From assembly GCA_964440985.1 (NCBI GenBank), contig CAYTWE010000016.1, positions 1 through 40,280 of the forward strand: a DNA stretch of 40,280 nucleotides, given 5' to 3'. The stretch is from UBA1731 sp964440985. Lineage in GTDB: Bacteria > Verrucomicrobiota > Kiritimatiellia > RFP12 > UBA1067. Made by a program: the position numbers and the translations under genes. Under the pieces are notes generated by a model. The model ran no database searches, was not told the DNA's origin, and worked only from the letters and a program-made list of their open reading frames with translations. Of this stretch, positions 25,642 through 33,369 are shown one piece after another (the first letter of the stretch is position 1; each line of letters begins with the position of its first letter).

Positions 25642-27303
25642 TCAAATGTCGATGGAGACGTCAATGTCGTCCGAGGCGGAACTGGAGACTTTCTCTTCTT
25701 TTTCGTCAGTGACTTTCCAGGCGTTTTTCTGTCCTGTCGGAAGATAGCGGTAATACACCATCAGCTGCAACGCAATGTAGCAGGTTGGCGCAATGGGCTG
25801 TGTGCCGATATGCATATCTTCGCACATCCAGTAACCGATCTCCTGCGGCATTCCGCGATGATCGACATACTTGCCGGTCTCTCTGCGCTGTCCGCGCTTG
25901 TAGACGGCCTTCATCCTGTTGTTCCACTCGAACCAGCGCTTGTCGCCCTCGAAATAGTTGAAGAACACCATCGTGGCCCAGTAGTTGGCTCGAACCGGAC
26001 AGCACGAGATATCCGTCGTGGAAACCGTAGGCGGCTCCCATTCGTCAATCAGAATGCCAAGTGTCTTGTCAATCACCGGATTGTCCCCGGCTCCCACATA
26101 CTGCATTCCGACAACGCCAAGCATGTAGTGCCACATCATTATGCGCGGATAGTTCGCGGGCGGCGGACCATAGTAGGCGCTGGAGAAGCCGCCAAGCTTC
26201 TTGTTTGCCTGGTGGAGAAACCCTTCACGCAGCTTGTCCAACCCCTTCTGCAGATTCGGGATGTTGAACCGAGAGAGCTGTGCAGAACGAAGAGCCATGA
26301 CATAAAACGTAAGCTTCGTCAGGTCGCGTGGCTCAACATTCTTGGATCCATCACGCCATGGCCCCCAGATTGTCTCCTTCATCCTGTCGGCAAGTTCATT
26401 GAGGGACTGTTCGACGATTTCACGGATATTGGGGTTGCGGGAAAGTCCGTATGCCTCAGCGAGAGCCGCAAGCGCGATGGCATCCTTGTGCCGGTTGCGC
26501 ATGAGGTACTCTACGCCCTTGCGCACTGTATCGCCGAATTCCGGATCGCCGCCCGGCTTGATGCCACGCGAGAGATACGTAAGCACCACAAACCCCGTTA
26601 TGTTGAGGGAGCCGCTGCGCCCTTCCCAGCTGCCGTCGGGACGCTGCTGCGTCTTCAGCCAACGAAGAGCGCGCACAACGCACTGCTCCGTTTCGTTGTC
26701 GCCACCGAAGCGCTTTATGGCCGCAGAACGCGCACCGCCGGATCGCGTCGCCTGAAGCGTAGTGCGCATCTTGACAGGCGCCACAATGGCCTGTACGGCG
26801 TTCGGCGTATCGACCGTCGGTGCGGCAGCGTCCGACGACGGCGCCACGACCTCTGTGGGAGCCGCAAGGTTGTTCATGGACGGATTGGCGATGTCGTTCA
26901 TCACCTCCGTCTCGATGGACTGATCCATCGTCGTATCCTGCATCAAGTCCTCCATCTCCGGAGGCGGCTCATCAAGGCTGACATCCTCCTCGGCCTTCGC
27001 CACGTTGATGTCAGTGAGATCCTTGTTGGACTTGTCCGGCACGGAGCACACGAAAAGTATCGAGATGAAGATGAGAGGTATCACGATTGCCCCTGCCGGC
27101 GCCATGAGGCGCTGCATTTCGACAAGCGCCTCCTTGTACTCGCGGGAACCGGCCGGAGCCTTCATGCCCTTCAACAGCATCTTAAGCCGTGCAAAGAACG
27201 AAGGCGTCTCAAACTGCTTCTCAATTTCCTCTATTCGGGTCTTCTCGGCCTCGATTTCCTCGACCACCTCTACATCAAGCCGCTCTGTGTTGTTGTCGCT
27301 CAC
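25642..27303 (-). CDS. TM-anchored protein with prenyltransferase/squalene-cyclase-like repeats, 553 aa
   Basis: Residues 1-68 are charged and cytoplasmic, a single membrane helix spans about 69-87, and residues 88-195 form a Pro/Asp/Met/Ala-rich linker reminiscent of TonB or TolA. From about residue 200 the protein has alpha/alpha-toroid repeats like terpene cyclases (RALRWLKTQQRPDGSW near 212-226, a QW-type motif; then YLMRNRHKDAIALAALAEAYG). The DXDD or DCTAE motif of true cyclases is not seen, so a binding or scaffolding role outside the membrane is more likely than terpene chemistry. The start is GTG at 27303, with AGGAGGT 5 nt upstream, overlapping the preceding stop by 4 bp. Function is unknown. 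Confidence 0.75.
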   Translation of the reverse strand: MSDNNTERLDVEVVEEIEAEKTRIEEIEKQFETPSFFARLKMLLKGMKAPAGSREYKEALVEMQRLMAPAGAIVIPLIFISILFVCSVPDKSNKDLTDINVAKAEEDVSLDEPPPEMEDLMQDTTMDQSIETEVMNDIANPSMNNLAAPTEVVAPSSDAAAPTVDTPNAVQAIVAPVKMRTTLQATRSGGARSAAIKRFGGDNETEQCVVRALRWLKTQQRPDGSWEGRSGSLNITGFVVLTYLSRGIKPGGDPEFGDTVRKGVEYLMRNRHKDAIALAALAEAYGLSRNPNIREIVEQSLNELADRMKETIWGPWRDGSKNVEPRDLTKLTFYVMALRSAQLSRFNIPNLQKGLDKLREGFLHQANKKLGGFSSAYYGPPPANYPRIMMWHYMLGVVGMQYVGAGDNPVIDKTLGILIDEWEPPTVSTTDISCCPVRANYWATMVFFNYFEGDKRWFEWNNRMKAVYKRGQRRETGKYVDHRGMPQEIGYWMCEDMHIGTQPIAPTCYIALQLMVYYRYLPTGQKNAWKVTDEKEEKVSSSASDDIDVSIDI

Positions 27304-29120
27304 CTGCGACCTCCTTTCCTCACTGATTTGCCGGCCTTGTTGCCTGAAGCGGGTGCCTTAGCCCCCTTCTTCGCGGACGCATCCGCACTGCCTGCGGCTG
27401 TGGAAAGCGCACCGGGAACATTGCCGGGTTTCTTGAGCGCATCAAGCTCACCGTTGAAGATTACGTCAATGCCGATGTTCCCTATGCGCGGGACAAGCCC
27501 ACGCTTGTTTGACCCCTTCACGGAAAGAAGCACATCGTTCTTGCCGAACGTCAGCAATCCGTTCGGAATGGCGTAGATCTGCGAGCCGGCGCGCTTCTTG
27601 ATGATCTTGATCGGCTTGTTGTTCAATGTCACGTCAATCGACCATCCGCTCGGAATCTCGGCAATGGTCGTGAGGTAGCATTTTGTCTTTACGCCTTCAG
27701 CCTTAAGCTTCTCCATGTTGTCCCATACGTATATCTCATACTTTGCCGTACCCTTGATCTCTTGCGGTGACGATGCGTTCAGCAGCTGCCTCTGGCTTGG
27801 TGCATGGCTGTGAAAATCCTTGATGAAGTGCCGGTAGCCCGCTCGGTAGTTCACGAAGTAGCGCTTGTTCTCAAGGCGTATCTTTTCCTGCGCCGGCTGG
27901 AAAAACTCTGGCCGAATGTAGTTCCACCAGAAGTCCCAGAAATCAGTGCGCCCTGATGTGTACATGATGCCCTTTGCGCCGGCAAGCCTCGCCTCGCTTA
28001 TGCGGGCGCGGTAGACCTCCTGGCACTCGCGAGGCATTCGCTGGTCATCTTCGGTGTGAGCCTCATCGTTGAGCGAATAGATGCGGGAGTTTTCGATTGT
28101 AGCGTAGAACGGCACTCCGCATTTCTTCGCGAACTCGGTCGATTCGCTCCAGCGATTCATCTCGGTGTTGCCAATGAACAGCAGATCCGCGAACTTGCGC
28201 TCAAACCAGGTCTGCACGTCCATGCCCGCATTCTTGCAGGCCTGTTGCGAATCGGGGACGCGAACCGCGACGAGTACGCCCTTCTGTTTCGCGGCCGCAG
28301 ATATCTGCCCCATCATGTCGGTGATCTGCTGCAGCTGGGCTGCGCTCGCAGTTCCGCCCCATGCCACGCTGCGGAACAGGCTCGGCGAACGGCAGAAGTC
28401 GATCATGATGCCGTCGATCTCATAGCCGGCGATGATTTCAGACGCAATTGCAACGAACTTGGAACGCACCTCCATCTGCCCATAGTCAACCATGTTCCAT
28501 GAGGCATATGACGGAAAGTTGTCCTTGAGTCCCTTGAGAGGGGGCGTATCTTTCTGCGACCCCATCAGCCAATCGAGATGCTTGGCCTTGAATGGATTGA
28601 ACATGTAGTTGCCGGCAAGCCATGGCGGTGGCGGCTTGAGCGGATTGTAGTCATGCTGCATGAAGTTCTCGTTCACGCAGAGACAGACAAAGAACTCCTT
28701 CTTGTTTTCCTTGCGGACGAAGTTGCTCATCGCCGATATCGGATCCTTTTCTTTCCCGGCCTTCTTGATGTCGGGAAGTGCGTTGCGTACGCCGGAGAGC
28801 CACGATGAGCCTACAGGCTGCTCCATCTGCGGTTCGTTGGACGGCACGTGCACCGAAAGGTTCGCGAAGTTCCCCATAGGCACATAGACAAAAGTGTCCG
28901 GCTGCACATCTGCCTTCATCGCCTGAGCGGTAAGCCCGTCCATCAATCTGTTCTTGTCGAAGCCATGGATAAGAGCCTCTGGCGTGTACGGCATGGATTT
29001 TGGCCAAAAGACGGGAAGATTGTCCGTGTGGTAGAAAATGACGTCACGCTTGCGGTTGACGTCGGCTGCAAACATTCCCAACGCCGCAACCGCCGTAAGA
29101 CAGAAGAGGGTTCGTTTCAT
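27300..29120 (-). CDS. Secreted GH-like (GHL10/DUF187-type barrel) protein with basic tail, 606 aa
   Basis: An exported protein. The ATG at 29120 is chosen because GGAG lies 9 nt upstream and a signal peptide follows (MKRTLFCLTAVAALGMFAA). The body looks like a TIM barrel of the GHL/DUF187 kind, with EIDGIMIDFCRSP (235-247) as a typical strand and loop and FYATIENSRIYSL later. A beta domain follows near residue 470. The last 35 residues are Ala/Gly/Lys/Arg-rich with no aromatic residues, unlike the rest. No catalytic pair can be assigned. It is first in an operon with the cyclase-fold membrane protein, the coiled-coil protein and the NYN protein. Confidence 0.7.
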   Translation of the reverse strand: MKRTLFCLTAVAALGMFAADVNRKRDVIFYHTDNLPVFWPKSMPYTPEALIHGFDKNRLMDGLTAQAMKADVQPDTFVYVPMGNFANLSVHVPSNEPQMEQPVGSSWLSGVRNALPDIKKAGKEKDPISAMSNFVRKENKKEFFVCLCVNENFMQHDYNPLKPPPPWLAGNYMFNPFKAKHLDWLMGSQKDTPPLKGLKDNFPSYASWNMVDYGQMEVRSKFVAIASEIIAGYEIDGIMIDFCRSPSLFRSVAWGGTASAAQLQQITDMMGQISAAAKQKGVLVAVRVPDSQQACKNAGMDVQTWFERKFADLLFIGNTEMNRWSESTEFAKKCGVPFYATIENSRIYSLNDEAHTEDDQRMPRECQEVYRARISEARLAGAKGIMYTSGRTDFWDFWWNYIRPEFFQPAQEKIRLENKRYFVNYRAGYRHFIKDFHSHAPSQRQLLNASSPQEIKGTAKYEIYVWDNMEKLKAEGVKTKCYLTTIAEIPSGWSIDVTLNNKPIKIIKKRAGSQIYAIPNGLLTFGKNDVLLSVKGSNKRGLVPRIGNIGIDVIFNGELDALKKPGNVPGALSTAAGSADASAKKGAKAPASGNKAGKSVRKGGRR

Positions 29121-29152
29121 ATATGTCATCTCCGCTTTGTTCAAACGCACAT

Positions 29153-29161
29153 ATTGTACCA
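29153..29161 (-). promoter_or_regulatory. Extended -10 promoter of the four-gene minus-strand operon
   Basis: On the minus strand TGGTACAAT is an extended -10 preceded by TTG. Start is expected near 29146, leaving a 26-nt leader with GGAG. It faces away from the rarA promoter; the two -10 boxes are about 47 bp apart, so the two polymerase sites must overlap. Confidence 0.55.
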
Positions 29162-29201
29162 CAAGTCGGTGTCTTCTGGGCAACTTCCCAAAAACTTTTT
29201 G

Positions 29202-29210
29202 TGGTATAAT
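29202..29210 (+). promoter_or_regulatory. Extended -10 promoter of rarA, 7 nt before the ATG (leaderless candidate)
   Basis: TGGTATAAT ends seven nucleotides before the ATG at 29218, so the mRNA should begin at about the start codon. No Shine-Dalgarno is present. The surrounding bases TTTGTGGTATAATC are the same as those before tgt. Confidence 0.7.
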
Positions 29211-29217
29211 CCCGACC

Positions 29218-30558
29218 ATGGTTTACGGAGATTCAGAGCCGCTTGCGGCGCGTATGCGCCCGCAGACAATCGACGAGGTTGTAGGTCAGGAGCACATTCT
29301 CGGAAAGGGAAAGCTCCTGCGCCGCGTGATCGAGGCGGACCGCCTCACGAACATCATCCTGTTCGGCCCTCCAGGATGCGGCAAGACAACTCTTGCCGAA
29401 GTGATCGCCAAGGCTACGCGTCGGAATTTCGTGCGCTGCTCGGGCGTGGTTTCGAACGTTGCCGAAGTCCGAAAAGTGTGCGAACGCGCACGCGGAGAGC
29501 TTGGCGGCCCTGGGACGATACTGTTCGTCGATGAGATCCACCGCTTCAACAAGGCGCAGCAGGATGTAATGCTTCCGTATGTCGAGGACGGCACCGTAAT
29601 CCTGATCGGCGCAACGACGCACAACCCGTCGATGTTCGTAAACACCCCTCTCACGTCCCGTTCGCTCGTCTTCGAGCTTAAGCCTCTTGAACCTGACGAC
29701 ATCATCACCCTTCTCGACCGCGCCTGCACGGACAAGGTGCGCGGCTACGGCGAATATCCATCGACTTTCGATCCGGAGGCAAAGCGGTTCCTCGCCGAGA
29801 TATGCGACGGCGACGCCCGGCACGCCTTGACGGCCCTCGAAGTCGCGTTCCGCTCCACTCCGCCGTCCGAGGATGACGGAATCATACACCTTACGCTTGA
29901 GGTCGTTGAGGAGTGCGTCCAGAAGCGGCTTGTGCGCTACGACAAGAAAGAGGACGGCCACTATGACACGATATCCGCCTTCATCAAGTCAGTGCGCGGC
30001 TCTGATCCGGACGCCGCCGTATACTGGCTCGCAAAGATGCTCGTCGCCGGAGAAGATCCGCGCTTCATCGCCCGCCGCCTTGTGATTCTCGCATCTGAGG
30101 ACATCGGCAATGCCGATCCACGCGGCCTGACTGTCGCCGTTAACGCGCTTCAGGCCGTCGAGTTCATCGGAATGCCGGAGGCCCGCATCTCCCTTGCGCA
30201 GGCGACAACCTACCTTGCCACGGCGCCGAAGTCAAACCGCGCCTACGCCGCAATCGGACAGGCCATCGCCGACATACAGTCAGGCGCGGTGCAGCCAGTC
30301 CCTGAACACCTCAAGAACGTCCACGTAAAGGCCATCGGAAAGGAGAAGGCTGACGGGTACGTGTACCCGCACGACTTCCAGGACGCCTGGGTTCAGCAGA
30401 GCTATCTCCGGATTCCGAAACGGTACTACATACCCTCGGAACGAGGGTACGAAGCTACCATTGCTCAGCGCATGGCCGCGCTCAGGCAACGGACGTCTGC
30501 GCCTCAGCCTTCCGGAGAAGCGAACGGTTCTTCTCGCCAAGCTCAGGCTTCTTCTTGA
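29218..30558 (+). CDS. rarA: Replication-associated recombination protein A (RarA/MgsA AAA+ ATPase)
   Basis: A clamp-loader-like AAA+ ATPase that acts at stalled replication forks. The 446-aa protein begins MVYGDSEPLAARMRPQ, which matches the family N-terminus, so the frame open further upstream to 29038 is not used. Walker A is GPPGCGKTT (50-58), Walker B LFVDEIHR (102-109), followed by GATTHNPSMFVNTPL and the C-terminal oligomerisation part ending at YIPSERGYE. The last 25 residues are variable and lie in a 77-bp tail-to-tail overlap with the 2-oxoacid oxidoreductase gene on the other strand. The -10 lies only 7 nt upstream. Confidence 0.96.
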   Translation: MVYGDSEPLAARMRPQTIDEVVGQEHILGKGKLLRRVIEADRLTNIILFGPPGCGKTTLAEVIAKATRRNFVRCSGVVSNVAEVRKVCERARGELGGPGTILFVDEIHRFNKAQQDVMLPYVEDGTVILIGATTHNPSMFVNTPLTSRSLVFELKPLEPDDIITLLDRACTDKVRGYGEYPSTFDPEAKRFLAEICDGDARHALTALEVAFRSTPPSEDDGIIHLTLEVVEECVQKRLVRYDKKEDGHYDTISAFIKSVRGSDPDAAVYWLAKMLVAGEDPRFIARRLVILASEDIGNADPRGLTVAVNALQAVEFIGMPEARISLAQATTYLATAPKSNRAYAAIGQAIADIQSGAVQPVPEHLKNVHVKAIGKEKADGYVYPHDFQDAWVQQSYLRIPKRYYIPSERGYEATIAQRMAALRQRTSAPQPSGEANGSSRQAQASS

Positions 30559-31924
30559 ACGACGCCACAAGCGCTGTCTCAAGGTTGTCTGCCGAAAGCC
30601 CGGTGAGTCCGTACTTCTTGAGCGCGGCAAGCATCATCGTGTTTGCGGCTTTCGGCACTCCGAAATCCTCTGCCATTTTGAGAGCCGGCCAACGGTACAG
30701 CGCAACCCCTTCCTGAGGCTGGATGTTGATCGGCACGGATTCGTCTACGATAATGGCCCCGCCGGGTCTGACGTCGTTCACGAACCTTTCATACGCCGGC
30801 TGGTTCATGCACACAAGCACATCCGGATGCTCGACAGTCGGTGCGCCGATTGCGGTTCCCGATATGACGACGGAGCAGTTTGCGCTTCCGCCGCGCTGTT
30901 CAGGCCCGTAGCTTGGGAACCACAGCGTATGCCTCCGTTCAAGACGCGCAGCCTCCGCTATGCACAGACCGAGAGAAAGCACACCTTGTCCGCCGTAGCC
31001 TGCAAACTTGAAACGGCGTTCCGGGACGGACGGATCATCGATGGCCTCAGGTGTGCGGTCACCGTCGTCGAACAGCTCTGCACAGGTCTTCTTCAGCGGT
31101 ACGGGCTTGATGGACAGAGACTGCGATTCGGGATGGACAGTCGGCGCTACGCCAGCAATTCCCTTCTCAACGTCGCGGAACGTGCCGAGCGGAAACTCGC
31201 GCTCCATTTCGTTCATGCAGAACTGCGCCGCCGCAATCGGATCCATCCTGAAGTTTGTTGGACATGGCGCAAGAATCTCAAGGAGCGCATATCCCATGTG
31301 CTTGCGCTGGATCTCGAACACGCGGCGGATCGCCTGCTTGCACTGCATGATGCGTCGCGTGTCCGCCACGGAGACGCGGGCGATGTAGGTCGGCGCCTGA
31401 AGCTGGTTGAACACCTCGCACACATGGAGCGGATGCCCGGTGAGGGACGGATCGCGTCCAAACGGCGTGGTCGTGGTCTTCTCACCCTCAAGCGTCGTAG
31501 GCGCCATCTGCCCGCCGGTCATGCCGTACAGGGAGTTGTTTATGAAGATGCAGCCGAAGCGCTCGCCTCTGCTCGCCGCCTGGAATGCGTTGTTGAAACC
31601 TATTGCGCCAAGATCTCCGTCGCCCTGATACGCTATCGTCACGGCGTCAGGACGCGCCCTGCTCACGCCGGTTGCCGCCGCAGAGGCACGTCCGTGCGCG
31701 GCGGACACATGGGCGGCGTCCCAGTAGTAGTACGTGAACACGCCGCATCCGACCGGATCGACGAAGATGGTGCTGTCCTGAAGCCCCATCTCCGCGCAGG
31801 CCTCCGCTATCAGCTTGTTCACGATGCCGTGTCCGCAGCCCGGACAGTAGTGCGTTGTTCTCGCGTGCGGCTTTCCGCAACGCGGAAACTCCTGATACAT
31901 TCCCTTTTGCTCAATCATGCTCAT
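30482..31924 (-). CDS. 2-oxoacid:acceptor oxidoreductase, fused beta (TPP) and gamma subunits
   Basis: An oxygen-sensitive enzyme class (KorABC/VorABC) that oxidatively decarboxylates 2-oxoacids with ferredoxin or similar carriers. Residues 1 to about 270 are the TPP-binding beta subunit, with CPGCGHG (Cys27, Cys30), GDGDLGAIG (101-109) and NNSLYGMTGGQMAPTT. Residues about 303-465 are the gamma subunit, starting FKFAGYGGQGVL and including YGPEQRGGSANC. The two are joined in one 480-aa chain. No alpha subunit or ferredoxin subunit is in this window; the gene just upstream is V-ATPase subunit B. No clear Shine-Dalgarno lies before the ATG; a short CA repeat fills the 33-nt gap. The 3' end overlaps rarA by 77 bp. 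Confidence 0.9.
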   Translation of the reverse strand: MSMIEQKGMYQEFPRCGKPHARTTHYCPGCGHGIVNKLIAEACAEMGLQDSTIFVDPVGCGVFTYYYWDAAHVSAAHGRASAAATGVSRARPDAVTIAYQGDGDLGAIGFNNAFQAASRGERFGCIFINNSLYGMTGGQMAPTTLEGEKTTTTPFGRDPSLTGHPLHVCEVFNQLQAPTYIARVSVADTRRIMQCKQAIRRVFEIQRKHMGYALLEILAPCPTNFRMDPIAAAQFCMNEMEREFPLGTFRDVEKGIAGVAPTVHPESQSLSIKPVPLKKTCAELFDDGDRTPEAIDDPSVPERRFKFAGYGGQGVLSLGLCIAEAARLERRHTLWFPSYGPEQRGGSANCSVVISGTAIGAPTVEHPDVLVCMNQPAYERFVNDVRPGGAIIVDESVPINIQPQEGVALYRWPALKMAEDFGVPKAANTMMLAALKKYGLTGLSADNLETALVASFKKKPELGEKNRSLLRKAEAQTSVA

Positions 31925-31957
31925 GTCTGTGTGTGTGCTGGATAAATGCTGTATGTG

Positions 31958-33367
31958 TCACTGCGCCTGCCTCGCGGCCTTAGGCCAATACTTGTCTGTG
32001 TACTTCGTCGGGATTCCGACCTCGCCCTTCTCGAAGCAGTCGGAGAGGATTCTCCATCCAAGATCAAGCGCATCCACAAGCTCGATGTTGACGGAGAGAT
32101 CCATCATCTCCCTCTCGAACATTTCGCCGTACTTCAGGAGTTTCATGTCCCAAGCGCTCATCTTGAATCCCATGGACTGCTTCTCCACAGCCTCCTTGTA
32201 CGAAGCGTACAGCTTGATCATCGCATCCATCACCGTGCGGTGGTCTTCGCGGGTGGTGTTGGCGAGACGTATCGCATCCTTGTCCGAGAGCGCTGCCGGA
32301 TTCTCCACACACTTGCCGTCAAGGAATGTGCGGGATGCCGGATCCACGCCCTTGTTCACCTGCTGCTTGAGACGGCTGAGCGATCCGAACGGCTCGATGC
32401 GTCCGTCGCGAAGGTAGAACTGCCCTTCCGTTATGTACCCTGTGTTGTCGGGGACGGGGTGCGTCACGTCATCGCCGGGCATCGTCGTCACCGCGAGGAT
32501 CGTGATCGAGCCTGCGCCGTCGAAGTCCACCGCCTTCTCGTAGCGGGCGGCAAGCTGCGAATAGAGGTCGCCGGGATAGCCGCGGTTGGACGGTATCTGC
32601 TCCATCGTTATCGCTATCTCCTTCATCGCATCGGCGAAGGATGTCATGTCGGTGAGCAGCACGAGGACATCCTTGCCCTCAAGCGCGAACTTCTCCGCGA
32701 CGGCAAGCGAAACGTCAGGAACAAGCATACACTCCACCGTCGGATCGGCGGCGGTGTGGACGAACATCACGGTGCGGGCAAGCGCACCTGATTCATCGAG
32801 TGTGTTCCTGAACTTGAGGTATTCGTCGTACTTCAGCCCCATGCCGCCGATGACGATCACGTCGGAGTTGGCCTGCAGCGCAATTCTCGCGAGCAGTTCG
32901 TTGTACGGCTCTCCGGCGCGGGCGAAGATCGGCAGCTTCTGCGACTTGACGAGAGAGTTGAAGAGGTCGATCATCGGAATGTTGGTGCGCACCATCTGGT
33001 TCGGCATGATGCGCTTCGCCGGATTGACGGACGGCTGTCCGATCGGGGACGCCTCCCCCTCAATCGCCGGGCCGCCGTCACGCGGCGCACAGGCGCCAGT
33101 GAATGCGCGTCCGAGAAGATCGTGCGAGAACGGCACCTTCATCGTCTCGCCGAGAAAGCGCACCTTCGCCGCCGTGTCCACGCCGCGCGCGCCCGCGAAG
33201 ATCTGGAGCGTCACGTTCGGGCCATCCAGCTTGATGACCTGCGCAAGCGAAGTGCCCGCCCGCGATTCAATCTCCGCTATCTCGCCGTACCTGACGCCTT
33301 CGGCGCGAAGTGTGGCGACGCTGCCAGAAAGCGCGTCTATCTTGTGGTAAACCCTGTTGTTGAACAT
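31958..33367 (-). CDS. ntpB: V-type ATP synthase/ATPase subunit B
   Basis: The non-catalytic nucleotide-binding subunit of the V1/A1 sector of a membrane proton- or sodium-pumping ATPase. The 469-aa protein is full length. It has GRAFTGACAPRDGGPAIEG, the NPAKRIMPNQMVRTNIPMID segment, IFARAGEPYNELLARIA in place of a P-loop, TDMTSFADAMKEIA, and PSNRGYPGDLYSQLA, all typical of subunit B. It begins 2 nt after the Tat lipoprotein stop with GAGGAAA upstream. V-ATPase genes normally occur as a cluster (E, A, B, D, I, K); here none of the other subunits is adjacent, so it is isolated from its partners. Confidence 0.95.
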   Translation of the reverse strand: MFNNRVYHKIDALSGSVATLRAEGVRYGEIAEIESRAGTSLAQVIKLDGPNVTLQIFAGARGVDTAAKVRFLGETMKVPFSHDLLGRAFTGACAPRDGGPAIEGEASPIGQPSVNPAKRIMPNQMVRTNIPMIDLFNSLVKSQKLPIFARAGEPYNELLARIALQANSDVIVIGGMGLKYDEYLKFRNTLDESGALARTVMFVHTAADPTVECMLVPDVSLAVAEKFALEGKDVLVLLTDMTSFADAMKEIAITMEQIPSNRGYPGDLYSQLAARYEKAVDFDGAGSITILAVTTMPGDDVTHPVPDNTGYITEGQFYLRDGRIEPFGSLSRLKQQVNKGVDPASRTFLDGKCVENPAALSDKDAIRLANTTREDHRTVMDAMIKLYASYKEAVEKQSMGFKMSAWDMKLLKYGEMFEREMMDLSVNIELVDALDLGWRILSDCFEKGEVGIPTKYTDKYWPKAARQAQ

Positions 33368-33369
33368 GA

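Noticed and set aside
25624..27576. A 650-aa open frame on the plus strand
   Set aside because: It is antisense to the cyclase-fold protein and the start of the tail of the secreted barrel protein. The minus-strand frame has a TM helix, QW-type motif and good Shine-Dalgarno; the plus frame has none.
30461..31945. A 494-aa open frame on the plus strand
   Set aside because: Antisense shadow of the 2-oxoacid oxidoreductase, which carries clear CPGCG and GDGD motifs.
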